NCBI RefSeq assembly: GCF_001605895.1
Contig: NZ_LUAW01000011.1
Location: forward strand, 163,215-227,214
Length of the DNA stretch: 64,000 nt
Direction of reading: 5' to 3'
Source: Acinetobacter pragensis
Lineage (GTDB): Bacteria; Pseudomonadota; Gammaproteobacteria; Pseudomonadales; Moraxellaceae
Shown here: positions 1 to 7,007 of the stretch, one piece after another
Layout of the letters: each line of letters begins with the position of its first letter
Position numbering within the stretch: position 1 is the first letter of the stretch
Translations under genes and position numbers: made by a program
The notes under the pieces: generated by a model
Told to the model about the DNA's origin: nothing
Database searches by the model: none
The model's input: the letters and a program-made list of their open reading frames with translations, nothing else

Positions 1-110
1 TGGCTGCCAAGATTGCCGTCAAACTCGAAGATCCAGCACAAGCCAAAAAATGGGAAAAATACCTCAAGCAGGTGGGCTTCACTGGAACGATCGCAAGGGA
101 AGTCGCATGA
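1..110 (+). CDS. C-terminal end of an unidentified phage protein (partial)
   Basis: An open frame enters from the left edge and codes for about 35 residues (reading from base 3) that end in GFTGTIAREVA before TGA at 108-110. The piece is rich in Lys and Glu and looks helical, but it is too short to assign. Its stop overlaps the ATG of the next gene in an ATGA arrangement (107-110), so the two are probably translationally coupled. Confidence 0.55.
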   Translation, partial: AAKIAVKLEDPAQAKKWEKYLKQVGFTGTIAREVA

Positions 111-367
111 ACCAGGCGAAGCGTACCTACCTGAACCTGATGATCTTCAAAATCATTGCTGAGTGCAAAGGCCGTATCTCTGTACAGCAGATCCACCAGC
201 AGATTGAACCAAACATGGGAATGTCAGTACGCAGCCTACAGCGCTACATGAAGGGCTTAGCGGAATGGGGGCTGATTCAGGCAGATGGCAAAACACCTCA
301 GGGTTTTAAACTTTCTGAACATGCGAAAAGCATCTTCAAGGAACTAGCTGGGAGCGCGGCACATTGA
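107..367 (+). CDS. Small winged-helix DNA-binding protein
   Basis: Codes for 86 residues. The ATG at 107 is preferred over an upstream ATG at 50 because it forms an ATGA overlap with the previous gene. The middle reads as a helix-turn-helix followed by a wing (ISVQQIHQQIEP, SVRSLQRYMKGLAEWGLI), the pattern of small winged-helix regulators such as the N-terminal part of WYL-type proteins. It probably acts in phage gene control or replication. Its stop overlaps the TTG start of the next gene. Family membership is inferred from pattern only. Confidence 0.65.
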   Translation: MNQAKRTYLNLMIFKIIAECKGRISVQQIHQQIEPNMGMSVRSLQRYMKGLAEWGLIQADGKTPQGFKLSEHAKSIFKELAGSAAH

Positions 368-507
368 ACAGCGTATACATTGGTGAAATGGAAAAATATA
401 ACGCGGCGGCGGGATTGGGTTATCAGGTTTACCAGTTCAGCACAGAGCAAGTGAAAAGCAGTATGGCAATACAGCAAGTTGAAAAAATGATAGGTGGTGT
501 GGAATGA
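364..507 (+). pseudogene. Remnant of a VRR-NUC-like nuclease C-terminus
   Basis: A 47-residue frame starting at TTG 364 (overlapping the previous stop) and ending with TGA at 505-507, which in turn overlaps the ATG of the next gene. The sequence YNAAAGLGYQVYQFSTEQV resembles the C-terminal strand and helix of small phage endonucleases of the VRR-NUC type, where a Trp/Tyr-x-V-x-x-F-T/S segment is typical. The catalytic part would lie N-terminal and is absent. Either a shortened gene kept for translational coupling, or debris. Confidence 0.4.
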
Positions 508-944
508 ATACAGCGGCGAAAATTGAAGTAATGGATTGGGCTAAATTTACAGCTGAGGAGTGGTTTAAGCAGTACGGGGCCTACATTCAAACCTGCCGCA
601 TGAAATCAGGTAACGCGCCAGACTCGCTGGGTATTAATCAAATCTTCTGGCTCATTTGTGAAAACAATAAAGGCGTGACAGAACGTAGAAATCAATTGGT
701 ATGCCAGATAAGCGATTTTGAAGCTGATGAAGTACGCAAATTAATTATAGATTTAAAATTTTCAAACCGAATCTGTAATTCTGCGAAAGTGGCAGTAAAC
801 TTTTTTATTGAAAGGAATATCCGAGGGATGTCACTCCGCCAAATGGAAAATGAATTTAAGCTTGGAAAGACTTCGATCGATAATATGATTTTTGCAGGAA
901 AGTATTTCTTAAATGGCCATGATAAAAGACTGAGAATTAATTGA
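504..944 (+). CDS. Q-like antiterminator / candidate late-gene regulator
   Basis: Codes for 146 residues, coupled to the preceding frame by an ATGA overlap at 504. The C-terminal third (GMSLRQMENEFKLGKTSI then FAGKYFLNG) fits the helix-turn-helix that closes phage Q-type antitermination proteins: S-x-R-x-hydrophobic, a turn, then S/T-x-hydrophobic, ending in a small-residue/aromatic segment. Immediately downstream are an extended -10 promoter and a terminator about 40 bases later, the arrangement of lambda Q, PR' and tR'. Position after the early genes also suits a late activator. It is my first candidate for the factor that works on the repeated late promoters of this prophage; that link is inference. 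Confidence 0.5.
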   Translation: MNTAAKIEVMDWAKFTAEEWFKQYGAYIQTCRMKSGNAPDSLGINQIFWLICENNKGVTERRNQLVCQISDFEADEVRKLIIDLKFSNRICNSAKVAVNFFIERNIRGMSLRQMENEFKLGKTSIDNMIFAGKYFLNGHDKRLRIN

Positions 945-945
945 T

Positions 946-955
946 TGTCCGGACA
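946..955. promoter_or_regulatory. Palindrome upstream of the short-transcript promoter
   Basis: TGTCCGGACA is a perfect 10-base palindrome just after the stop of the Q-like gene and about 20 bases upstream of an extended -10 element. It could be an operator or a loading site for an antiterminator. Confidence 0.35.
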
Positions 956-971
956 GCATATGGCATATTTC

Positions 972-980
972 TGTTATAGT
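972..980 (+). promoter_or_regulatory. Extended -10 promoter of a short leader transcript
   Basis: TGTTATAGT matches the extended -10 consensus TGnTATAAT closely. No good -35 lies 17 bases upstream. Transcription would begin near 987 and meet a terminator at 1017-1041, giving a very short transcript unless antitermination occurs. Confidence 0.5.
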
Positions 981-1016
981 GACCGAAGTGTATGTAAAGC
1001 ACTAAAGTTAGTTAAA

Positions 1017-1041
1017 AGCTCGCCAAGTGGTGGGCTTTTTT
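1017..1041 (+). terminator. Intrinsic terminator, tR'-like
   Basis: A hairpin AGCTCGCC / GGTGGGCT (with G-U pairs) is followed by six T. It lies only about 30 bases after the predicted start of the short leader transcript. Confidence 0.65.
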
Positions 1042-1086
1042 AACGTCTGCCTTCACGAAGCTTTTGGGCTTTTAAAAGAATAAAAA

Positions 1087-1095
1087 TGGTATAGT
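1087..1095 (+). promoter_or_regulatory. Extended -10 promoter for the 95-residue gene
   Basis: TGGTATAGT is a second extended -10 element, 28 bases before the ATG at 1123 and nearly identical to the one at 972-980. It would drive the small gene at 1123 and perhaps the tRNA downstream. Confidence 0.45.
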
Positions 1096-1122
1096 GAGTT
1101 TGTCGTTTAAGTACCTTATTTT

Positions 1123-1410
1123 ATGTCTGAAATCTATAAATATCTCTGCACTCAAATTAGTACATTTGGGTCATTACCAACGCATAAAGTTTTTATAACT
1201 AGCGTAGGCAGGAAGACAAAATTAGTTTTCGCAGATAACACGTTTGTTTATGGCACTGTTTCAGATTGGGCTTTAAACCATTCAGGCCTTGATTCAAGAA
1301 AATCAGCATGGTCGGAAGAACCTAAATCATTTTTAGAAGATGAAAAAAATAGATTGGGCCTATACAAGGCTTCACATCCACTATTCATAACAGAAGCAGG
1401 CATAGGTTAG
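1123..1410 (+). CDS. Hypothetical phage protein, 95 residues
   Basis: I do not recognise the family. The protein is soluble-looking, with alternating beta-like stretches in the first 45 residues (KVFITSVGRKTKLVFADNTFVYG) and a charged C-terminal half. No membrane segment or signal peptide. It starts 28 bases after an extended -10 element and has no strong ribosome-binding site. It lies in a string of small genes typical of the region between regulators and late genes in prophages. Confidence 0.55.
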   Translation: MSEIYKYLCTQISTFGSLPTHKVFITSVGRKTKLVFADNTFVYGTVSDWALNHSGLDSRKSAWSEEPKSFLEDEKNRLGLYKASHPLFITEAGIG

Positions 1411-1507
1411 TTTTTAAGATTTATTGGATTTAACCATGTCATAAGTGGTTATATTTTAATAAAGTTTGCTTTGTTAATACTTAGGGCGTATAACTGCACT
1501 ACGTTGA

Positions 1508-1584
<77 letters not shown>

Positions 1585-1606
1585 ACGTAAAAATTAAAAG
1601 TTTATA

Positions 1607-1639
1607 TACCTACCTTCCACTAGAGGTAGGTATTTTTTT
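1607..1639 (+). terminator. Intrinsic terminator after the tRNA
   Basis: TACCTACC and GGTAGGTA form a perfect 8-base-pair stem, followed by seven T. It ends the tRNA transcript. Confidence 0.8.
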
Positions 1640-1705
1640 GCCAGTTGTTTTATTCCTAGCTGTTTAAAAATGAATTCAGCTGGTACCTAAATCTAAGAGA
1701 TTCAA

Positions 1706-1819
1706 ATGCTCCGATTCTTAAAATGCTTATTTAGCTTTCATGGCGCAATTGAAATTGACTACACGATTGATGATGAAGCAATCAAAGTGTGCCGTGACTG
1801 CTTAAAAGAAGTTAAGTAA
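1706..1819 (+). CDS. Very small protein with Cys pair, 37 residues
   Basis: ATG at 1706 opens a 37-codon frame ending in TAA at 1817. The start reads MLRFLKCLFSFHGAIEIDY and the end contains VCRDCLKEVK. The C-x-x-C near the C-terminus together with upstream Cys and His could bind a metal. There is no clear Shine-Dalgarno. I cannot assign a function; the composition looks like a genuine small phage gene rather than noise. Confidence 0.45.
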   Translation: MLRFLKCLFSFHGAIEIDYTIDDEAIKVCRDCLKEVK

Positions 1820-2317
1820 TTTGCCTAACGTTTTACTGCACATAAAATCCCGTTCAATATGCATTATTGGCGGAGTTTCATTTTTTCTCTTATTGCTTTG
1901 AATGCGTTCAATCTAGGTAGTCATTAATAGACTATTGTAAAAATAATTTACAAATGAAACATAAAAGCATCTAAAGATATGTGAAATGAAACATAGTCTC
2001 TATATTTTCTATACCTTTCAAGTAATTTCGAGTGTTAGATTCTTATTCATACTTATTAATATAAATTAAAAGTATAAAAGATTGAACATTTATAACCTTA
2101 CTTAAGGCAGACAATTAAGTAGGGTTTTTTTATTTATAAAATTTTACACTTATATAATCCGAGTGTTAGATCAATTATTTATATCATTGATAGTTAAATT
2201 TATTTTTTTATTCTTGGTGTTTTTGAAATTTTAACATTTGGTATATTTTGCAATTTAGAATTAATATGAAATTAGATATGTTACAAGCCTACATTAAAAC
2301 AATGAGAATAAAGAACC
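1820..2317. other. AT-rich intergenic stretch with a 12-base direct repeat
   Basis: About 500 bases without a convincing gene. It holds CGAGTGTTAGAT twice (2029-2040 and 2160-2171), 131 bases apart, and an intrinsic terminator at 2096-2131. The repeats may be operator copies. Nothing else is evident. Confidence 0.5.
2096..2131 (+). terminator. Intrinsic terminator in the AT-rich gap
   Basis: CCTTACTTAA and TTAAGTAGGG form a ten-pair stem (one G-U), followed by seven T. Confidence 0.7.
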
Positions 2318-2584
2318 ATGATTAAGACCTGTGAATTGCATATATTGCATCAAATATACGATTTCCTTGCGGAGAGAGATGAGTTTCATAAAAAAACTCC
2401 GAATACTCAAGTCATAGAATTTTTTAAAGAACTGAACATTGGTAATCAATCAGACTTTGTTCTTACAAGCCCCAGTACTGTGTATGGTAATTTTGGGCGT
2501 GTGTCTAAAGTAAGTTTGTCGAATGCACCTCTTTTTAGAGAAAAAGATAAATTTATTAAATGGGCTTACGCTCAAGTACAGTAA
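2318..2584 (+). CDS. Small hypothetical protein, paralogue of the gene at 3070
   Basis: Codes for 88 residues. It aligns along its length with the 90-residue product at 3070: an N-terminal helix ending in a bulky YDFL/YNFI, then FF-x-EL, a central S/DF-x-x-x-x-P-x-x-Y-x-G-x-F segment, and a C-terminal AP-x-F-x-x-K-x-KF-x-x-WA. The shared pattern shows one family present twice within 1 kb. No membrane segment. Function unknown. The duplication and small size suggest a phage regulatory or accessory protein. Confidence 0.65.
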   Translation: MIKTCELHILHQIYDFLAERDEFHKKTPNTQVIEFFKELNIGNQSDFVLTSPSTVYGNFGRVSKVSLSNAPLFREKDKFIKWAYAQVQ

Positions 2585-2632
2585 AGCCTTGTCGGGGTTT
2601 TGTTTTGCAATTTATGGGTTAAAATAGTGGTC

Positions 2633-2836
2633 ATGAAAAGATCACGAAAATTAGCAGTTCCACCCAAAATTAGCTGGACCACTGAACAAGATATTTACCT
2701 AATTGAAAATAGTACTCTTGATATCAGCCAATTGTGCATTCAGTTGGCTTTTACAGAAGAGCAAATTATAGAAAGAAAAGAAGTTCTTGGTTTGATCCGG
2801 CGTGAAAGGCAAATGAGAAGATTTAGAGGTAAGTAA
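2633..2836 (+). CDS. Small SANT/Myb-like helix protein
   Basis: Codes for 67 residues from ATG 2633; an in-frame upstream start at 2600 lacks support. The core SWTTEQDIYLIEN followed by a helix and IIERKEVLGL recalls the W-T-x-x-E/D start and three-helix layout of SANT/Myb DNA-binding folds often seen in small phage proteins. Basic C-terminus (RRERQMRRFRGK) would suit nucleic-acid contact. A strong terminator follows directly. Family call is by pattern only. Confidence 0.6.
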   Translation: MKRSRKLAVPPKISWTTEQDIYLIENSTLDISQLCIQLAFTEEQIIERKEVLGLIRRERQMRRFRGK

Positions 2837-2866
2837 AAAAGCCCCGTTATTTTGCGGGGTTTTTCT
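2837..2866 (+). terminator. Intrinsic terminator
   Basis: GCCCCG / GCGGGG hairpin with a T-rich tail, directly after the stop of the 67-residue gene. Confidence 0.75.
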
Positions 2867-3069
2867 TTTGAGGTCCAACAAGTTGCGGATGCGGGATGAT
2901 TTGATATTTGCGCTTGAAATTTAAATGAATCTATATCTTGTTGCTTAAATATGAATTATTGTTATTTCCTTATAAAAATTATGTATTTAAATGTAATAAG
3001 TAGTCAGTGATTGTGTTTGGAATACCCTGTAGATTACTGGGCTGATAAGGGGTAACAAGGAATATAATC

Positions 3070-3342
3070 ATGCCTATCGATAGTTCAAAATTAATAATTG
3101 AACAAATATATAATTTTATAATTGAAAAACCCCAGATTAGATATCAGAGTAAATTTATGCAATTAGCAATTTTCTTCGGTGAATTACATGAAGTGCATAA
3201 AAAAGACTTCCAGGCGACTAAACCATTTATTTATAAGGGCGTTTTTAATGGTGAAACAAGAAAAATATCAGCCCTTGGAGCGCCAGAGTTTTTTGATAAA
3301 GAAAAATTTTTAAACTGGGCTGCAGGTAAAATAACAGACTAA
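3070..3342 (+). CDS. Small hypothetical protein, paralogue of the gene at 2318
   Basis: Codes for 90 residues with an AAGGAA ribosome-binding site 8-13 bases upstream. The layout matches the 2318 product: IIEQIYNFI, FFGEL, the DF-x-x-x-x-P-x-x-Y-x-G-x-F segment and a closing FFDKEKFLNWA. Divergence between the two is large, so the duplication is old or the copies came separately. No recognised domain. A terminator follows. Confidence 0.65.
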   Translation: MPIDSSKLIIEQIYNFIIEKPQIRYQSKFMQLAIFFGELHEVHKKDFQATKPFIYKGVFNGETRKISALGAPEFFDKEKFLNWAAGKITD

Positions 3343-3346
3343 ATAC

Positions 3347-3372
3347 AAAACCACCACTGGGTGGTTTTCTAA
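3347..3372 (+). terminator. Intrinsic terminator
   Basis: AAAACCACC / GGTGGTTTT hairpin directly after the 3070 gene. Confidence 0.75.
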
Positions 3373-3982
3373 TGGACGAAATATTTTAAGATGTATTTAA
3401 TATATATCTTAAATAAAATTATCTATAATTTCGATTGCTTAAATGCATCCCGAATCAGCGCAAATGATAAAGGTGAAGCTTCATAGGAAACTATGGGGCT
3501 TTTTTAATGGATGTAATTTATGGTTGCTGATAGCTAATTGTGGGAAACCCATAAGCACCCATCCAAAACTAAGCAACGCATTAAGCCCTATAGTGGATGG
3601 TATTTATAAAAAAGTTAGATTGATGATATTTAAATTTTTTTTCATTTCATGTGATTGCAGGGCATCTATTTTTTTAAATTATATTTTTTTTATTAAAAGA
3701 TTTGAAATTAATTTAAAGCCTTATCTAACCAAAGTATGTCGCGCTGTGAAACACCCTAACGACTTTTAACAGTTCGAACCTCTGAAGGGTTTAATTAAGT
3801 GCCGTATGCCTACCATCATTATGATTGAAAGAAAGCATGTTGAATATAAATCCTATCTGTACGTTAGGTGGTGAAATTTTGACACTGTCTCAAAATGTAG
3901 ATGCCATAACGCTAGAAGTTTAAGCAATCCAGTATTGCAGATGAAGCAGCAAATTTTTGCACTTTTATAATTAGGAGTGAAA
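3373..3982. other. Intergenic region with a terminator, no convincing gene
   Basis: A hairpin AAGCTTCATAG / CTATGGGGCTT with five further T (3476-3505) ends any transcript here. A 108-codon frame starting at 3443 crosses that terminator and has Phe/Ile-rich, AT-driven composition, so I do not call it. The rest shows no ribosome-binding site with a plausible frame before the RusA gene. Confidence 0.5.
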
Positions 3983-4660
3983 GTGAAAAATAGTCGAAGT
4001 GCATGGGATATTTGGGCTAAAAGCAATTCTGGCTCATTCTCAGATCCTTTTGAAGTAAAGAAAACATACCGAGCAGCGCGTGAACGCCGTGCGCTTGGAA
4101 GTGACATCATTTATCCATGTTCATTAAAAACAGAAGTGGTTAATGAAGACTCTGTACACCGTGGTAGCACAGGCGGGATTGTGATTACCGGGGAAACTTT
4201 CATTACAGTGAAATTGCCTTATGGTGTGAGCGCTAATGATATTTGGCGTGCAACGATTGATGAAAATGGAAAGCAGAGAAACAGCCTTTCGGTCAGTGCA
4301 AAAAAATTTAAGAAAAAGGTATATGAGACTTACGCGCCAATATTCAAAGCCCTGAAATGGAAGGCATTGAATAAAGAGTGTGAAGTGCGCCTAATGGTGC
4401 AGCCACCGCTGAAAACCCGCAATTACAGCTCTAAAACTTATCCGCGCTTTGATATCGATAATTATCCAAAATTACTGATCGACTCACTCAAAGGCAGAGA
4501 AATGCTTTTTAAAGATGACAATATTTTTGTCAGTGAAAAGATCGAATTTGCAGAACCAACACAAGACGGCTGTGTCTGGCTTTCATGCATATTTATTGAA
4601 GAAACGAATTGGCTTGAGAAAAAAGTAGATTTTGATTGGCTTGCAGGGAGGTCTATCTAA
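3983..4660 (+). CDS. rusA: RusA-family Holliday junction resolvase
   Basis: GTG 3983 is chosen over GTG 3977 because AGGAG at 3973-3977 is well spaced from it. The C-terminal half carries the RusA signature: D157-x-D159-N160, K163 and D167 in RFDIDNYPKLLIDSL, then a second acidic cluster LFKDDN. In RusA these aspartates bind the metals that cut four-way junctions. The roughly 110-residue N-terminal extension is unusual for RusA (about 120 residues in all) and I do not recognise it. RusA proteins in prophages resolve recombination and branched replication DNA before packaging. The stop overlaps the next ATG (TAATG), so the XRE gene is coupled. Confidence 0.8.
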   Translation: MKNSRSAWDIWAKSNSGSFSDPFEVKKTYRAARERRALGSDIIYPCSLKTEVVNEDSVHRGSTGGIVITGETFITVKLPYGVSANDIWRATIDENGKQRNSLSVSAKKFKKKVYETYAPIFKALKWKALNKECEVRLMVQPPLKTRNYSSKTYPRFDIDNYPKLLIDSLKGREMLFKDDNIFVSEKIEFAEPTQDGCVWLSCIFIEETNWLEKKVDFDWLAGRSI

Positions 4661-5367
4661 TGGCGAAACATACTAATTTGGAAACACGTGCAATGATCGG
4701 CCGTAAGCTGGCATTAGCGCGTGAGCGCAGCGGCATGCTGCAGCACGAAGTTGCTATTGAATTGTTTGGTGTAGAGCAGAAGAACCGCATTTCAGAAATG
4801 GAAAATGGTAAAACACTGCCGGATGCGGAACTGCTTCAGGTCATGTGCAGCCTCTACCATGTATCAGTTGATTGGGTGCTGGGCTTTACGATCAATCCTG
4901 AGCTGAATGAAACTGAATCCGTGGCCGGTGTTCTTTTTAATAGTGTGGGCGATCTGCTATCAGAAAATCTAAATGCCCTTACTTTTCAGCTTTCATTGCT
5001 ATGCTCAAATCATATATCGAGTTTTCCAAAGTCATTAAGCCTGCAGCTTTTAGAGCACTCTAAAATAGTGGTTAATGAATATTTAAGCCTGAATCATTTG
5101 GATCAGGCAAATGACGCACAATTTAAGCAGTCTATTATGGACTTGATTCAAACGGTCAAAGCATGTGAAAAGGACAGAGCGATTCAGTTCAATTCAATTG
5201 CCAAAGGCATGGAAGATATATTTGAGCGTGATGAAAATGACGTTCAGGAGAAGATTCTTTTAGATTTGAAAAAATCAAAAAAAAGCCGCTTTACCCAAAC
5301 TACGCTTAAGAAAGGCAGCGGTGAAGACAAGCAATTGGATTTTTTAGCAGGGGAAGGATTGAGATAA
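4660..5367 (+). CDS. XRE-family transcriptional regulator
   Basis: ATG 4660 overlaps the stop of the rusA-like gene and follows GGGAGG. Residues about 10-70 form a Cro/CI-type helix-turn-helix (IGRKLALARERSGM, then ISEMENGKTLPDAELLQVMC and VSVDWVLG). The C-terminal 150 residues are helical and charged and lack the Ser-Lys self-cleavage domain of CI or LexA repressors, so it is not a RecA-sensitive repressor. Lying between a resolvase and a terminase-like gene, it probably tunes middle or late expression. Confidence 0.7.
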   Translation: MAKHTNLETRAMIGRKLALARERSGMLQHEVAIELFGVEQKNRISEMENGKTLPDAELLQVMCSLYHVSVDWVLGFTINPELNETESVAGVLFNSVGDLLSENLNALTFQLSLLCSNHISSFPKSLSLQLLEHSKIVVNEYLSLNHLDQANDAQFKQSIMDLIQTVKACEKDRAIQFNSIAKGMEDIFERDENDVQEKILLDLKKSKKSRFTQTTLKKGSGEDKQLDFLAGEGLR

Positions 5368-5370
5368 GTC

Positions 5371-6228
5371 ATGGCAGTACAATCTTATCCGCAGGAAGTT
5401 TGGGAGCGATTAAAGGCAGTGTATGAATCATCGCCTAAAATGACATGGCAGCAATTGGTTGATTCTGTCGCTGAAGAACTTGGCTGTGAGATGCCTTCCG
5501 CATCGGTTGTTCGCCGTAAAGCATTAGCTGAAAAATGGAAGAAGAGTGCTAAATCACTAGTCAAAAAGAGCGCCAGAGAACTCAATAAGGAGATCAAAAA
5601 AATGACTAGTCAAAAGACTGGTCAGAAAAACTCACAAGATGATGATAGTACAGAAGAAAATAACGCTGAAAAGAACGTCAAAAATCCGTCATTTTTACCT
5701 AATTTAACTGGTCAAAATCAGCAGAAATACAATACTTCTGACAGAGTCCATACAAACAAGCTTTCCTCAGCAACAATTATTCGAAAAAATCGCAATCGAT
5801 TGGCTGATTTAGGCCAGCTTGCAGGCGATACAATTGACAGTGTGATCCATATACGTGATGAAGTGCTGCAGATCGATATAAGCGGGCCCATCACTGATGA
5901 AACAGAACGCATAATTAATAATGTAAAGTTCAAAATGGGTTTAATCAGCCAGATTGTTGAACTGAATGTGAAGCAAAGTATTACTTTGACGAACATAGCC
6001 CGGTCAGAGGCATTGTTTTGGGGTTTTGAGCTGGAAGACCTGAAAGATCAGTCCGAGGTACAGGCACGGCGTTCCGCAGTTGTAGCGGGAGCTGAGCAGA
6101 AGCTGCTTGAGGCAAAACAGGCGATGAAGGCAGGTAAACTTGCAGCATTTCAGCGTAAGCTTGAGATCATTGAGGCAGGTGAGGCTGTAGAGGAAGATAA
6201 TGATGAGTTTACGATCATAAAAGAATAA
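5371..6228 (+). CDS. HTH protein, possible small terminase subunit
   Basis: Codes for 285 residues. Residues 8-55 (VWERLKAVYESSPKMTWQQL, then SASVVRRKALAEKWKK) read as a helix-turn-helix of the kind that opens phage small terminase subunits. A low-complexity basic and acidic linker (60-125) leads to a helical C-terminal half suited to oligomerisation. The gene lies at the end of the middle region, but the large terminase is 12.5 kb away, which weakens the case. It may instead be a regulator or replication protein. The ribosome-binding site GGGGAAGG lies within the preceding gene's end. Confidence 0.45.
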   Translation: MAVQSYPQEVWERLKAVYESSPKMTWQQLVDSVAEELGCEMPSASVVRRKALAEKWKKSAKSLVKKSARELNKEIKKMTSQKTGQKNSQDDDSTEENNAEKNVKNPSFLPNLTGQNQQKYNTSDRVHTNKLSSATIIRKNRNRLADLGQLAGDTIDSVIHIRDEVLQIDISGPITDETERIINNVKFKMGLISQIVELNVKQSITLTNIARSEALFWGFELEDLKDQSEVQARRSAVVAGAEQKLLEAKQAMKAGKLAAFQRKLEIIEAGEAVEEDNDEFTIIKE

Positions 6229-6230
6229 AA

Positions 6231-6254
6231 GCCCTTACTCAAAAAAGTAAGGGC
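6231..6254. terminator. Bidirectional terminator between convergent genes
   Basis: GCCCTTACT / AGTAAGGGC stem. The T-rich tail is better on the - strand, serving the toxin-antitoxin operon, while the + strand arm ends the 5371 gene. Confidence 0.7.
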
Positions 6255-6260
6255 CTGTAT

Positions 6261-6524
6261 TCATTCGTAGTGATATCGACAAGCAATTATCGTTATCTCT
6301 GCGTCTGTTGCCGCATAAACTAGCCTATGCTGTTCATCTATCCTTCTGCTCCAAAATCCCGATAAATCACCGAGTAGAGCTTCAGGTTTTCCAATACCTT
6401 CAAAAGGTGTGCGTTGGCATTCCTTTATGAGGTTATTGATTCGCTTAAGCGTCTTTTTGTCTTGGCTTTGCCAAAATACATAATCATCCCAAGCTGAAGG
6501 GGTAAAGCTAGTCTTCCGTTTCAT
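6261..6524 (-). CDS. yoeB: YoeB-family mRNA interferase toxin
   Basis: Codes for 87 residues, the usual YoeB size. The family residues are visible: a mid-protein Glu in PEALLGDLSGFWSRRI, the Arg of that segment, and the terminal R-Y-H-Y, which supply the acid/base and phosphate contacts in YoeB. YoeB cuts mRNA in the ribosomal A site. The start overlaps the antitoxin gene by 17 bases, the normal antitoxin-first order. The pair runs against the late genes and sits just before the first late promoter, so it behaves as cargo that stabilises the prophage or blocks other phages. Confidence 0.92.
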   Translation of the reverse strand: MKRKTSFTPSAWDDYVFWQSQDKKTLKRINNLIKECQRTPFEGIGKPEALLGDLSGFWSRRIDEQHRLVYAATDAEITIIACRYHYE

Positions 6525-6771
6525 CTAAAAGTTCTCTTTCGATTGCTTTAGATGCACGAAACTCTGCAATTGATTTTGCAAGGTGTGCTGCATTCTTTGG
6601 CGAAGATATCAAATGTAATGTTTCCATTACGCTGTTGTAGTGGTCTTGACCCATCACAACCGCATGTTGACCTTCTTTGCGAGTAATAACGGCTACATCC
6701 GCATCATCAATAACTTTGTCTAAAACGGATTTTAGATTGTTACGTGCATCTGTATATGTAAATACTTGCAT
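6508..6771 (-). CDS. yefM: YefM-family antitoxin
   Basis: Codes for 87 residues from the ATG at 6771; an in-frame ATG 12 bases further upstream is less typical because YefM proteins begin directly with the MQ-x-F-TYT-x-A strand. The N-terminal Phd/YefM fold (VFTYTDARNNLKSVLDKVID, VVMGQDHYNS) dimerises and binds DNA; the acidic C-terminal tail wraps the toxin. Upstream are four TGTACA sites, the known YefM-YoeB operator core, so the operon is autoregulated. Confidence 0.92.
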   Translation of the reverse strand: MQVFTYTDARNNLKSVLDKVIDDADVAVITRKEGQHAVVMGQDHYNSVMETLHLISSPKNAAHLAKSIAEFRASKAIERELLDETED

Positions 6772-6811
6772 GAAAAACTCCATATATCTGCTAGGCGAGA
6801 GTTTTAGTAGG

Positions 6812-6855
6812 TGTACAATATTCTGTACATGTTTAATTGTACAGTTTTCTGTACA
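6812..6855. promoter_or_regulatory. YefM-YoeB operator with four TGTACA boxes
   Basis: TGTACA occurs at 6812, 6824, 6838 and 6850, spaced 12, 14 and 12 bases. TGTACA is the established core of the palindromes bound by YefM and the YefM-YoeB complex. The usual operator has fewer copies, so this one should give tight conditional repression. Confidence 0.85.
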
Positions 6856-6937
6856 GGCTGTAAAGCATCATGTCAGGGGTGTTATCTGGGGGAATTAACG
6901 CAAGATTGGGATTTGGGAGCCTGAAGAGGATGATCTA

Positions 6938-6978
6938 CTGGAACTGAAGGCTGAGACTCATAGATATTGCCCGACAAT
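6938..6978 (+). promoter_or_regulatory. Late promoter P0 (box CTGGAAC)
   Basis: CTGGAAC at 6938-6944 and GACAAT at 6973-6978, 70 bases from the box to ATG 7008. A hairpin AATCATCCTAT / ATAGGGTGATT plus T tract (6976-7007) overlaps the predicted start site and ends right at the ATG. Confidence 0.65.
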
Positions 6979-7007
6979 CATCCTATGTAAAAATAGGGTG
7001 ATTTTTT

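Noticed and set aside
3017..3058. TTGGAAT upstream of the 3070 gene, like a late box
   Set aside because: Only 53 bases before the ATG and no -10 at the expected spacing; it lies outside the late region.
3443..3769. A 108-codon open frame
   Set aside because: It crosses a strong terminator at 3476-3505, has no ribosome-binding site and a composition driven by AT-rich DNA.
6900..7007. Short frame reading WEPEEDDLLELKAETHRY upstream of the tape measure
   Set aside because: It has no start signal and contains late box P0; at most a remnant of a gene broken by the toxin-antitoxin insertion.
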